From LLD-282 sp964395835 (GTDB lineage: Bacteria; Pseudomonadota; Gammaproteobacteria; Berkiellales; Berkiellaceae): a DNA stretch of 64,000 bases. The notes under the pieces were generated by a model that searched no databases, was not told where the DNA came from, and was given only the letters and a program-made list of their open reading frames with translations. Positions 35,249 through 42,838 of this stretch are shown here, one piece after another (positions within the stretch are counted from its first letter, which is position 1; each line of letters begins with the position of its first letter). A program made the translations under genes and the position numbers. The DNA is taken from NCBI GenBank assembly GCA_964395835.1, contig CAYNBJ010000006.1, positions 1 through 64,000 on the forward strand, written 5' to 3'.

Positions 35249-35746
35249 TTAAGCGCTTTCGTTGAGCTTGGTTTCAAGCGCAGCGAGAGTGCGAACAAGC
35301 TTGCCAACAGGAGCTTTTAGACAGGACATTAGAATTGAGATTGCTTCATCCTTAGTTGGTAAGGAAGCGACGCTATCTAAATCTTCTGCACCATAAATTG
35401 TATCGCTCACAGCAAGAACACGGACTTTTAGTTTGTCATTCTCTTTAGAGAAGTCTCTCGCTAAACGTGCCGCAACACCAGGAGCATCTTTGCCAATAAA
35501 ATAGACAAGTTGCCCTGTGAGGCGATCATTTGCCCCACAAAAAAGTGTTCCCTCAAAAGCTTTACGTGCAAGAGAATTTTTCACGACTTTAAGAAAAACA
35601 CCTGCTGCTCTTGCTTTATGTCGTAGCTGAGTCATCTGACGAACTGTAAGTCCGGCATACTCTGCTGCTACGAGAGATAGTCCCTCTTGTGCCTGCTGGT
35701 GAACATGTTCAACAATTTGCTTTTTACGCTGAATTGTTAGGGCCAT
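35249..35746 (-). CDS. rplJ: 50S ribosomal protein L10
   Basis: L10 anchors the L7/L12 stalk and, in complex with L12, represses its own mRNA in E. coli. The 165-residue protein shows KKQIVEHVHQQAQEGLSLVA, VRQMTQLRHKARAAGVFLKV and KNSLARKAFEGT, and ends in a helix that binds L12. A canonical AAGGAG site precedes the start. A 146-base spacer upstream is the only long leader left in the ribosomal block. Confidence 0.97.
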   Translation of the reverse strand: MALTIQRKKQIVEHVHQQAQEGLSLVAAEYAGLTVRQMTQLRHKARAAGVFLKVVKNSLARKAFEGTLFCGANDRLTGQLVYFIGKDAPGVAARLARDFSKENDKLKVRVLAVSDTIYGAEDLDSVASLPTKDEAISILMSCLKAPVGKLVRTLAALETKLNESA

Positions 35747-35892
35747 AATGTTCTCCTTTTATGTTTATATGCCCCGTATCTCAGAATTTTTAAGACACGG
35801 GCCTTTTTCCTGCTTAGGGTTGCTCGTTAAGAACAAATTAAGAGCGTATTGCAACGCATCCCCCAAGGTCTAAGGTAAGGTCTCCCTCATCC
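35747..35892 (-). promoter_or_regulatory. rplJ leader with hairpin, candidate L10-binding region
   Basis: The spacer upstream of rplJ contains a stem with arms 35773-35781 and 35793-35801 (nine pairs, one of them G-U in the transcript) and an 11-base loop, 27 bases before the start codon. In E. coli, L10-L12 binds the corresponding leader and represses translation. Position and structure fit, but the specific L10 binding elements were not verified. Confidence 0.45.
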
Positions 35893-36597
35893 TTAATTTG
35901 CAAATGCACCTAAATCAACAATCACGCCTGGGCCCATTGTTGATGAAATGACGACTCGGCGAATAAAAACACCCTTAGAAGTAGATGGTTTCAAACGACG
36001 AATATCCTGTGTCAGTGCAATAATATTTTCTTTAAGCGCCTGATTACTAAAAGATTTTTTTCCAATAATGCTTTGCAAATAGCCAGCTTTATCATTTCTA
36101 AAAGAAACCTGACCAGCTTTGGCATTTTTCACAGCTTTGACAACATCAGCAGTGACTGTTCCTGTCTTAGGGTTTGGCATAAGTCCCTTCGGTCCTAAAA
36201 CACGAGCAAGCTTACCTACATGACCCATCGCATCTGGTGATGCAATCAACACATCAAAGTCAAAAACACCGTTTTGAGCATCGTGAAGAATTTTATCTGC
36301 CAAATCAGCGAACCCAACAAGATCTGCGCCGGCATCAGTAGCTTTTTGGATATTATCACCTTGAGTCATCACCGCTACGCGTACTGTTTTTCCTGTTCCG
36401 TTTGGAAGCACACATGCTCCACGAACAGTTTGAGCAGAGTTACGAGCATCAATACCCAGGGTATAGACAACGTTAAAAGTGGGATCGAATTTTTCTGTTG
36501 AAAATTCACGAACACGCTCTAATGCCTGGTCTAAAGAATAAACCTCAAAACGGTTATGCTGTGCATGTTTTTTTTGTCTTTTCGTTTCAAAAGCCAT
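35893..36597 (-). CDS. rplA: 50S ribosomal protein L1
   Basis: L1 forms the mobile stalk at the E site. The 234-residue protein has KFDPTFNVVYTLGIDARNSA, the GADLVGFADL segment, GKLARVLGPKGLMPNPKTGT and the C-terminal KGVFIRRVVISSTMGPGV. Length equals E. coli L1 (234). In E. coli L1 represses rplKA by binding the rplK leader. The GGAGTAG site precedes the start one base after the rplK stop. Confidence 0.98.
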   Translation of the reverse strand: MAFETKRQKKHAQHNRFEVYSLDQALERVREFSTEKFDPTFNVVYTLGIDARNSAQTVRGACVLPNGTGKTVRVAVMTQGDNIQKATDAGADLVGFADLADKILHDAQNGVFDFDVLIASPDAMGHVGKLARVLGPKGLMPNPKTGTVTADVVKAVKNAKAGQVSFRNDKAGYLQSIIGKKSFSNQALKENIIALTQDIRRLKPSTSKGVFIRRVVISSTMGPGVIVDLGAFAN

Positions 36598-36598
36598 T

Positions 36599-37033
36599 TT
36601 ATTCTACTCCTTCCACTTTTACACCCATACTACGTGCCGATCCTGCAATTGTACGAACCGCAGCTTCTAAAGAAGAAGCACTGAGATCTGGCTCTTTCAT
36701 TTTTGCAATTTCAACAAGCTGCTGATATGTCAATGTGCCGACAAAATCCGCATGAGGACGTGCAGATCCAGATTTCAAATTCAAAGCTTTTTTGATGAAA
36801 TATGTTGCTGGTGGTGTTTTATATTGCAAAGTAAAACTTCTGTCATTATAAATTGTAACAATGACTGGAATAGGCGTCCCTTTTTCAAATTTCGCAGTAT
36901 CTGCATTAAAAGTCTTACAAAATTCCATCAAGTTCACACCTGTGGGACCTAATGCTGTACCGACAGGAGGAGCTGGAGTCGCAGAGCTTGCTGGCAACTG
37001 GATTTTTTTTACATGTGTAATTTTCTTAGCCAT
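36599..37033 (-). CDS. rplK: 50S ribosomal protein L11
   Basis: L11 forms the base of the GTPase-associated centre. The 144-residue protein starts MAKKITHVKKIQLPASSATP, has PAPPVGTALGPTGVNLMEFC and the C-terminal LKSGSARPHADFVGTLTYQQ with the Gly/Ser-rich end TIAGSARSMGVKVEG. The ATG at 37033 with AAGGATT is chosen over a TTG three codons earlier. The 66-base leader has a possible L1-binding stem. Confidence 0.98.
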   Translation of the reverse strand: MAKKITHVKKIQLPASSATPAPPVGTALGPTGVNLMEFCKTFNADTAKFEKGTPIPVIVTIYNDRSFTLQYKTPPATYFIKKALNLKSGSARPHADFVGTLTYQQLVEIAKMKEPDLSASSLEAAVRTIAGSARSMGVKVEGVE

Positions 37034-37063
37034 AAGGCACAATCCTTTTTTTGAGTGAATAAC

Positions 37064-37085
37064 GCCTCAGAAATCAATCCAAGGC
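37064..37085 (-). promoter_or_regulatory. Possible L1-binding stem in rplK leader
   Basis: On the minus strand GCCT at 37085-37082 can pair with AGGC at 37067-37064, enclosing TGGATTGATTTCTG. E. coli and other bacteria have an L1 site in this leader. The resemblance is weak and the stem short. Confidence 0.25.
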
Positions 37086-37099
37086 TTCCCAAGAGTCAA

Positions 37100-37648
37100 T
37101 TAGATACTTTTCTCAACTTGAGAAAAATCTAATTCTACAGGAGTTGATCGACCAAAAATAACTACGGCTACCTGTAATCGGTTTTTATCATAGTCAATAT
37201 GATCGACAGCTCCGGTAAAGTCAGAGAACGGGCCGTCCTTAATACGAACAACCTCTCCAATTTCATATAAAATTTTTGGTCTCGGACGATCCGAAACCTC
37301 TTGAACACGAGAAAGAATTTTTTGAGCCTCTTGTTCGCTGAGCGCTGTAGGCTCGCCGGATTTTCCACCTACAAATCCGATAATTTTTGGCAATTTTTTG
37401 ACAATATGCCAAATATTATCTGTCATGCGCACTTGAGCCAAAATATAACCAGGATAAAACCGACGCTCGGTTTTTTTCCTTTGACCTTTTTTTATCTCAA
37501 TGACATCTTCAGTAGGGACTAAGATTTGCCCAAAATCCGAATGAATTTGATGAAAATCTATTGCTTTTTTTAAAATCTCCACAGCTTTCTTTTCAGAACC
37601 GGCTATCGATTGAATAACATACCATTTTAAAGGAGATTGAGCATCCAT
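37100..37648 (-). CDS. nusG: Transcription termination/antitermination protein NusG
   Basis: NusG binds RNA polymerase and links it to Rho and the ribosome. The 182-residue protein has the NGN domain (KWYVIQSIAGSEKKAVEIL, FYPGYILAQVRMTDNIWHIV, FVGGKSGEPTALSEQEAQKI) and the C-terminal KOW domain (GEVVRIKDGPFSDFTGAVD). Length matches E. coli NusG (181). It lies 19 bases downstream of secE, the standard pair. Confidence 0.98.
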   Translation of the reverse strand: MDAQSPLKWYVIQSIAGSEKKAVEILKKAIDFHQIHSDFGQILVPTEDVIEIKKGQRKKTERRFYPGYILAQVRMTDNIWHIVKKLPKIIGFVGGKSGEPTALSEQEAQKILSRVQEVSDRPRPKILYEIGEVVRIKDGPFSDFTGAVDHIDYDKNRLQVAVVIFGRSTPVELDFSQVEKSI

Positions 37649-37667
37649 AATCTATAACATCCTTAAA

Positions 37668-38300
37668 TTACGAGAACGATGAAAGTGTTTTTATAATAAG
37701 AGATAAAATGCGAGTAATCACGCCATCCATCAGCCACCAAAAAAGAGCGCTGCATGTTACAAATACAGAGACAATGCCCACAAAGCGCAGCGTTTCATGA
37801 TGTGAAGGCCAAGTGATTCTTTTCACTTCTCGTCTCAATTCAACAGCAGTCTCACCAAAAAATTCGACATAATCCGTTCCAATTTCAGCCATCAGGAGAA
37901 CCGTCCATATCATAGCTACTGCATATAAATTAAAATTGCTCGATATATTGCATGCTATATCACCGATCGCATATCCACCTATGGTAAAAAGCGAAGAAGA
38001 GGCGGGACTGTGCGATACGCTCATGCTCACCATGCCGATGAATGCAACAAGCGGAAATATAGACTTTCCTAGAGTAAAAGCCCAAGAGCAGGCGTAATGA
38101 GAATATCTACGCACAAGCACTTTACAACGTGCATACCCAATGAACCCAATCGCTATTTGATTCACAATCATGATTTGCGCTTGTGTATACATGCCAGAAA
38201 ATGTCATCACAGGCTGAGCTATCAAGAACAGCAAAATAACTAAAAAATAAAAATAAAAACGCTCCGAAAAACGATTTGTGTGTGTCATAAATGTGCTCAT
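37668..38300 (-). CDS. secE: SecE with a large N-terminal membrane extension
   Basis: SecE clamps SecY in the Sec translocon. Only the last 70 or so residues match SecE: the amphipathic FFGETAVELRREVKRITWPS with the conserved TWP motif, then the final membrane segment. Before this are about 140 residues with roughly four hydrophobic segments. The whole protein is 210 residues, against 127 in E. coli, which has two segments ahead of the conserved part. The intermediate stretch is polar or Ser-rich (VSHSPASSSLFTI). I use the ATG at 38300 with an AGGGG site; an upstream TTG is possible. It leads the nusG-rplK block. Confidence 0.9.
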   Translation of the reverse strand: MSTFMTHTNRFSERFYFYFLVILLFLIAQPVMTFSGMYTQAQIMIVNQIAIGFIGYARCKVLVRRYSHYACSWAFTLGKSIFPLVAFIGMVSMSVSHSPASSSLFTIGGYAIGDIACNISSNFNLYAVAMIWTVLLMAEIGTDYVEFFGETAVELRREVKRITWPSHHETLRFVGIVSVFVTCSALFWWLMDGVITRILSLIIKTLSSFS

Positions 38301-39036
38301 ATCGGCCCCTAAAAATTTCAATAAAATGCTTTGAAAATCAATAAAGCAAAAAGAGATACCATAATATATCCCAGAACAAATGTAGAGTAAAGAAAATTAA
38401 TCGCTATAAGTGTTTAAAAACTAATAAGAAATCATCTTATCTATGATATACGCTACCAAGTCTATAATTTTGAAAAAATTTTGCACTCTCTGAAAATGAT
38501 AGTGTTTATAAAATCCACTCAAGATAAAAAAGAGAGAGAATCAGCGCAGCTCAATCACTAGCTGTACTTCTGCGCATCAGGAAATGTCTGCGTTTTGCTT
38601 TTGTGGGGCGAACTTGTGTCGTGTTTTTATGATGCTGAGACAGACCAAAAACCCCGTTTTGAACATTGCTCATGCGGGCTATAAAGTCAAATGACAGGGC
38701 ATAAACTGCATGAACTTTGCGTTTTTTTATCATCGCGATTCAAACAAGAAGCTGAATCTTGCAACTCGCCAATAAATTTCTTGCGCTTGATTCGCAAAAT
38801 GCCAAAACACAAGAGATATGACAGAACCTTAGGTTTGCAGCCTATATTTTGCTTTCTGTCAGCAAGGCCGCCTCTAATACACTGATAAATAAAGGGATAA
38901 AATCAACATCATTGCGTCAGTTTTTAAAAACGAATCATAATTTGGCTCTTTATATGTATTGAAATAAAATAATGCTCTTGGTCTTAGGCTCATTCTTAAT
39001 AAAAATACAGCTATTGAACAGTTTGCTTATTCAGTG
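38301..39036. other. Large spacer upstream of secE, no convincing gene
   Basis: This 736-bp stretch normally holds tufB and tRNA genes in gammaproteobacteria; neither was found. Around 38540-38870 the base composition is less AT-rich than the flanks. A 60-codon minus-strand ORF (38551-38733) starts MIKKRKVHAVYALSFDF and ends MRRSTASD; it has no good start context. Frames on both strands are broken soon, which suggests a decayed gene or an unrecognised RNA. The 38301-38540 part is very AT-rich and should hold the secE promoter. Confidence 0.5.
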
Positions 39037-39618
39037 TTACAAAAAAGACCAAGATATTTGCGGTAAATTTTCAACATTGATCCGTGAAAACACAAAAACA
39101 TCATTTGTATTCTTGGTTGTCAAATTCATTGTAAATTGTTGCAACACTTGTTCAAACTGGAAACCTAAACTTTGCGCAATTTGGATTGAACGGTCATTGC
39201 CTTTCTCGCAATACACGTCAAGTTTTAGAAAATCTTGCTGCTGAAACAGATAAAATGTGATAGCAATCACTGCCTCTCGCATAAAGCCCTGACCTTGATA
39301 AAGCTGTGACATCCAATACCCCAACTGCCCATAACCCTGTTCAATATTTCTATGATGCACAGAAATCTCTCCAATCAGCTGATGAGTCTCTTTTAAAAAA
39401 ATCCCATAAGCTTGACTACCTTGTGGTAATACACGTTGTACATTATGGCTCTCAATGCGATAAAAAGCATTGGCCAGTAGAAATGGATCGACCGCCCAAT
39501 CCATCCACAAAGAAAGCGTAGAAAGGCTATGAGAAATCGCAGTTTTTAAATGCTCAGCATCTTCGCTGTGAAGTGGCCGCAGATACAATCTTGGTGTATG
39601 AATAATTTTAGGAAACAT
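39037..39618 (-). CDS. GNAT-family N-acetyltransferase (RimJ/RimL-like)
   Basis: The 193-residue protein fits the acetyltransferase family that modifies N-termini or small amines with acetyl-CoA. It starts with the RimJ/RimL-like TPRLYLRPLHSEDAEHL, and the acetyl-CoA loop is visible as YWMSQLYQGQGFMREAV (about residues 100-116), followed by VYCEKGNDRSIQIAQSLGFQ. The substrate is unknown. It is monocistronic, with no ribosome binding site seen upstream of the ATG. A bidirectional terminator lies between it and tlc. Confidence 0.9.
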   Translation of the reverse strand: MFPKIIHTPRLYLRPLHSEDAEHLKTAISHSLSTLSLWMDWAVDPFLLANAFYRIESHNVQRVLPQGSQAYGIFLKETHQLIGEISVHHRNIEQGYGQLGYWMSQLYQGQGFMREAVIAITFYLFQQQDFLKLDVYCEKGNDRSIQIAQSLGFQFEQVLQQFTMNLTTKNTNDVFVFSRINVENLPQISWSFL

Positions 39619-39653
39619 AAAGAAAAATGAGGTTATCTTTATTTATTTTAGCA

Positions 39654-39689
39654 AAAAATGCCCAAAGCACTCAAACTTTGGGCATTTTT
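39654..39689. terminator. Bidirectional terminator between tlc and the acetyltransferase
   Basis: Arms 39654-39667 and 39676-39689 (AAAAATGCCCAAAG/CTTTGGGCATTTTT) form a perfect 14-bp stem with an eight-base loop. Each side ends in a T run in its own direction. It lies 55 bases after the tlc stop codon, so its main role is to end tlc transcription. Confidence 0.85.
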
Positions 39690-39744
39690 AGAAAGTCTGG
39701 ATCTTTATCTTTTTAAAAAGATATCAGATCAGTCTCAGAGCGGG

Positions 39745-41238
39745 CTAGGAAACCTGTGATTTTTCAGCACTCGCTTTTTCATAGGCTTTACCAAGAGCGG
39801 TAACAGCACTCAACCAACAAAGAATGATCGTTGTGCATAATACTGCGATAATTGGCATTGCTTCAGAATAAGTATACGCAGGGAATATCATAAAAATTGT
39901 TGACAATAATACGCCACCGCCAGACTTGCCTAGACGGCCCCCAATCACTTCAACAGCAGACATACCTTTTGTTTTCATATCAGCATCTAAAGGCATATAA
40001 GCCATTTTCTGTGTAGAATCAAACAAAGAGTATTTGGTTGCTTTGGACAGAATATTTTGAGCTGCTCCAATCATAACAGCCCAATACAAGGGATTGGAGA
40101 CTGCGACAAAAGCAAAAATTGCAGCATCACTCTTAGACGCGAAAATAAATAGGAAAAATAAAAATCCAGTTACTAAAATCATCAGAGGAGTCAAGATCGC
40201 TGCCGTTGTCCAGGAAAAAATACGTAAAATATTAGCACCAACAAGCATGAAAAGCATAGACGCCACACCTTGATAGAATTGGAAAGATCCCATAAAAGCG
40301 GTGTAGGCCTCTTTTGTTGGATACATAGCTTTGACACGATCTTTCCAGACCCCTTCGATCAAGATCGTTGCAATTCCATAGGAAATAATAAGCGTCGCGA
40401 TCAATCCCAAATAACGAGAAGAGAAAATTAATTTCATGCTTTCGCCGAATCCAGGTTTTGCTTTTTTCTTAGAGGACTTTGGCCCCTCACTCACCTGATC
40501 CACTAAGGCAGGATCTGTTGCTACATAGCACTGGACCCATGCATACAATCCAACTGTCACAGCAGCGCTAGCGATCAAGCCGCTCAGAACTGTCATAAAG
40601 TTCTCAGTAGCTGCTTTTGCATCTAGATCAGCATTTAAAAATGTTGTGAGGATCACGCCTGTCAACAACAATCCCATGTTGCCAAGAAGCCCAAACATAG
40701 AATAAAAACGTTTTGCTTCTGATGGGCGAGTCACTTCATTTGCTAATTGCCAAAAAAACAAAGAAACCATCATAGAGCCCCAAAGCTCTGAAATGATATA
40801 AAATGTTGCATAGACCCAGTTTTGAAAAATTCTAAAAAACCACTTTAAACGAGGCGCAGATGCAATCCAGCCCTCAATACATTCGTTCGATAAACGAAAG
40901 CTATCAATTCTTGGAAACAAATAGTAAGTAAAAACAACAAAGTACCCAACAAAAAATCCAGCAAAAACATAAAAGACTTTCTTGCTGTCCATTTTTTGGC
41001 ATAAAAAACTATAAATAATGGTCGCTAAAACAGCAGAGGGAAACACAAAAAAAGTTTTGAGAAATCCTAATGCTTCAGATCCAATAGCAGTCACAATAAA
41101 TCCATCTTTTACAGAACGTAAAAGGGAATAATTGAACAAAATACAAAACATCATAAAAGCGAGAGGTAAAAACTTCTTATGCTCTATCCCATAAATGGGC
41201 CATAAAGCCTCGCGAATATATCCACTCATTGATTTCAT
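39745..41238 (-). CDS. tlc: ATP/ADP translocase
   Basis: This inner-membrane antiporter of the Tlc/NTT family takes up host ATP in exchange for ADP. The 497-residue protein has about 11-12 hydrophobic segments. Residues that match positions shown essential in plant and chlamydial NTTs are visible: K44 (RSVKDGFIVTAIGSE), E151 (ISELWGS), E295 and K299 (IEGVWKDRVK) and K411 (DSTQKMAYMPLD). The central loop is basic (GPKSSKKKAKPGF). It has its own terminator and an AGAGAT site before the ATG. Other NTT paralogs carry other nucleotides, so ATP/ADP specificity is an inference. It is the strongest sign here of an intracellular, energy-parasitic lifestyle. Confidence 0.95.
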   Translation of the reverse strand: MKSMSGYIREALWPIYGIEHKKFLPLAFMMFCILFNYSLLRSVKDGFIVTAIGSEALGFLKTFFVFPSAVLATIIYSFLCQKMDSKKVFYVFAGFFVGYFVVFTYYLFPRIDSFRLSNECIEGWIASAPRLKWFFRIFQNWVYATFYIISELWGSMMVSLFFWQLANEVTRPSEAKRFYSMFGLLGNMGLLLTGVILTTFLNADLDAKAATENFMTVLSGLIASAAVTVGLYAWVQCYVATDPALVDQVSEGPKSSKKKAKPGFGESMKLIFSSRYLGLIATLIISYGIATILIEGVWKDRVKAMYPTKEAYTAFMGSFQFYQGVASMLFMLVGANILRIFSWTTAAILTPLMILVTGFLFFLFIFASKSDAAIFAFVAVSNPLYWAVMIGAAQNILSKATKYSLFDSTQKMAYMPLDADMKTKGMSAVEVIGGRLGKSGGGVLLSTIFMIFPAYTYSEAMPIIAVLCTTIILCWLSAVTALGKAYEKASAEKSQVS

Positions 41239-41273
41239 AAGACTATCTCTTTATGTAAAAATAATTAAAACAC

Positions 41274-41300
41274 AAACGCCCATAATCAAGAAAGGCGTTT
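41274..41300 (-). terminator. Weak terminator downstream of the 240-aa orphan gene
   Basis: Arms 41274-41280 and 41294-41300 (AAACGCC/GGCGTTT) form a seven-bp stem with a 13-base loop. On the minus strand GTGTTTTAATT follows, a modest T tract. It lies in the 187-bp spacer between the orphan gene and tlc. Confidence 0.4.
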
Positions 41301-41425
41301 TCCCAGTTTGATAGTTTACAAATCCATCCTGCTTTTCGCAAGAGATCGCTTTTAAATATTAAAAAGATTTTGATTCTTTTGAAAATATCTTCATGATCAG
41401 ATCCTATGATCCAAAATCATACTCA

Positions 41426-42148
41426 CTAAAGAATTTGAAATCTTTTTTGAAAAGAAATATTCATCTCCTCTCCAGGCATAGATATTATTTTTGGTGTGGC
41501 AACTTCTAGCCCTGAACGAATCCCTTCTTGTAATATTTTTACTGTATCACTTTGCTCATCTCCTGCTGCTAAAGTGATTTGCTCAACACTCTGATTTAAT
41601 ATAAAAAATATAAGTGTCGCTTTTTGTGATGATCGTCTATACGACAAAGCATCAATCAGCGGATCGAACATCCAATTATCACTCGGGTGCCCAAAAACAA
41701 AATCTGAACCATGATTGTTATTTAAAACAGGGTATATGCATATTAAATGTGGCTGAAATTTTTTTGTCATCAGCTCCATTCTCAAATCATTTTGAGAATA
41801 CACACCCGGAAGCTGATCGATTTTAAAAGCGCACAGATCATGCAAATCCGCCGACTCTGATGAAATAAATGTGCGCATCATGTGCTCTACCGCATGAGGA
41901 AAATCTATAAAAACTAATTCCCCTGTCTCATATTCAAGCCACTGAGCTAGAAACGGCAATTTCTGATTGAAAGGCCTTGGCACAATATATACGGATCGTA
42001 TTTTTTTCTCACTTTGATTGATAGGGAAAAATGATGTTGATAGGACTTTATACTGTTCATCTTTATATCTGTTTTGACATATAAAGCTATATCGATTTAA
42101 AGAAGAAAAGTAATTTACAGGAAAGATATTTCGAGAATTTTGATGCAT
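41426..42148 (-). CDS. Hypothetical protein upstream of tlc
   Basis: The 240-residue protein begins MHQNSRNIFPVNYFSSLNRY and ends NISFQKRFQIL. It has no membrane segment and no signal peptide. A region with predicted alternate strands and helices (SVYIVPRPFNQKLPFLAQWL, ELVFIDFPHAVEHMM, HLICIYPVLNNNHGSDFVFG) suggests a globular cytosolic or exported protein. I do not recognise the family. It has no clear ribosome binding site, only A/T-rich sequence before the ATG. It reads in the same direction as tlc and away from dksA. A lineage-specific or host-directed protein is possible but not shown. Confidence 0.7.
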   Translation of the reverse strand: MHQNSRNIFPVNYFSSLNRYSFICQNRYKDEQYKVLSTSFFPINQSEKKIRSVYIVPRPFNQKLPFLAQWLEYETGELVFIDFPHAVEHMMRTFISSESADLHDLCAFKIDQLPGVYSQNDLRMELMTKKFQPHLICIYPVLNNNHGSDFVFGHPSDNWMFDPLIDALSYRRSSQKATLIFFILNQSVEQITLAAGDEQSDTVKILQEGIRSGLEVATPKIISMPGEEMNISFQKRFQIL

Positions 42149-42290
42149 AGCATAATTTTTTTACTTTATTTAAATACACTATCGGAAAGAAAGGTTGTAT
42201 CTTTAGTTATCTTTTCAAAATCAATATATTAGAGACCTTGTAATTTATTTTTGAACAATGCTCAACAAAATTTTGATATATATTCTAAAA

Positions 42291-42319
42291 TTGCTATATG
42301 TACAAAGCTTTGTTATAGA
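42291..42319 (+). promoter_or_regulatory. Candidate sigma70 promoter for dksA
   Basis: TTGCTA at 42291-42296 and TATAGA at 42314-42319 are separated by 17 bases and lie 44 bases upstream of the dksA start codon. A strong AAGGAGG ribosome binding site is at 42346-42352. The hexamers match the consensus only in part. Confidence 0.4.
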
Positions 42320-42362
42320 CTCGATAAGTTGACAGCGGCGATCCAAAGGAGGTCAGTCTCTT

Positions 42363-42830
42363 ATGTCCCAATTTTATAGCCCTTTTCTTGATAATCCCAA
42401 AGCATTCCAAAATGCGGCACTTTCTCAAAATGAGAGTTATATGTCCCCAAAGACATTAGCATTATTCAAAGAATTTCTTGTTTTATGGAAAAAATCACTG
42501 ATTGCGGATTCTCAAGTAGAATTTGAAGCACTCAAAGAAGATGTATCTCAAATTTCCTCAGATCTCTCAGACCAGGCTACCTATGAAGAAAGCATCTCTC
42601 TACACATCCGTGCTCGTGATAGAGATAGAAAACTGATCAAAAAAATAGAAGAATCATTGCTGCTGATCGATCGCGGAGATTACGGATATTGTAATGAATG
42701 TGGAGTTGAAATTGGGTATGAAAGAATGATTGCCCGCCCAACAGCTGATATGTGTATTGATTGCAAAACAGCCGCTGAAATGAAAGAGCGCCATACAGGC
42801 TATGCATCATCTGATTCATTTGATGATTAA
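42363..42830 (+). CDS. dksA: RNA polymerase-binding transcription factor DksA
   Basis: DksA enters the secondary channel of RNA polymerase and works with ppGpp to repress rRNA promoters. The 155-residue protein has a long coiled coil with the tip motif DLSDQA (D67, D70) that matches the functional Asp pair of E. coli. The C4 zinc finger (C110, C113, C131, C134) and the RPTADMCIDCK segment follow. A perfect AAGGAGG precedes the ATG. The two following genes are close enough to be one operon. Confidence 0.97.
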   Translation: MSQFYSPFLDNPKAFQNAALSQNESYMSPKTLALFKEFLVLWKKSLIADSQVEFEALKEDVSQISSDLSDQATYEESISLHIRARDRDRKLIKKIEESLLLIDRGDYGYCNECGVEIGYERMIARPTADMCIDCKTAAEMKERHTGYASSDSFDD

Positions 42831-42838
42831 TTAATCAA

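Noticed and set aside
34886..35320. 144-codon plus-strand ORF opposite rplL/rplJ
   Set aside because: Low-complexity Ala/Thr/Ser composition mirrors the Ala-rich hinge of L7/L12. It is a shadow frame.
38551..38733. 60-codon minus-strand ORF upstream of secE
   Set aside because: No ribosome binding site, odd composition and no family match; reported only as part of the spacer.
38301..39036. tRNA or tuf genes expected upstream of secE
   Set aside because: No cloverleaf, no EF-Tu motifs (such as GHVDHGKTT) found on either strand.
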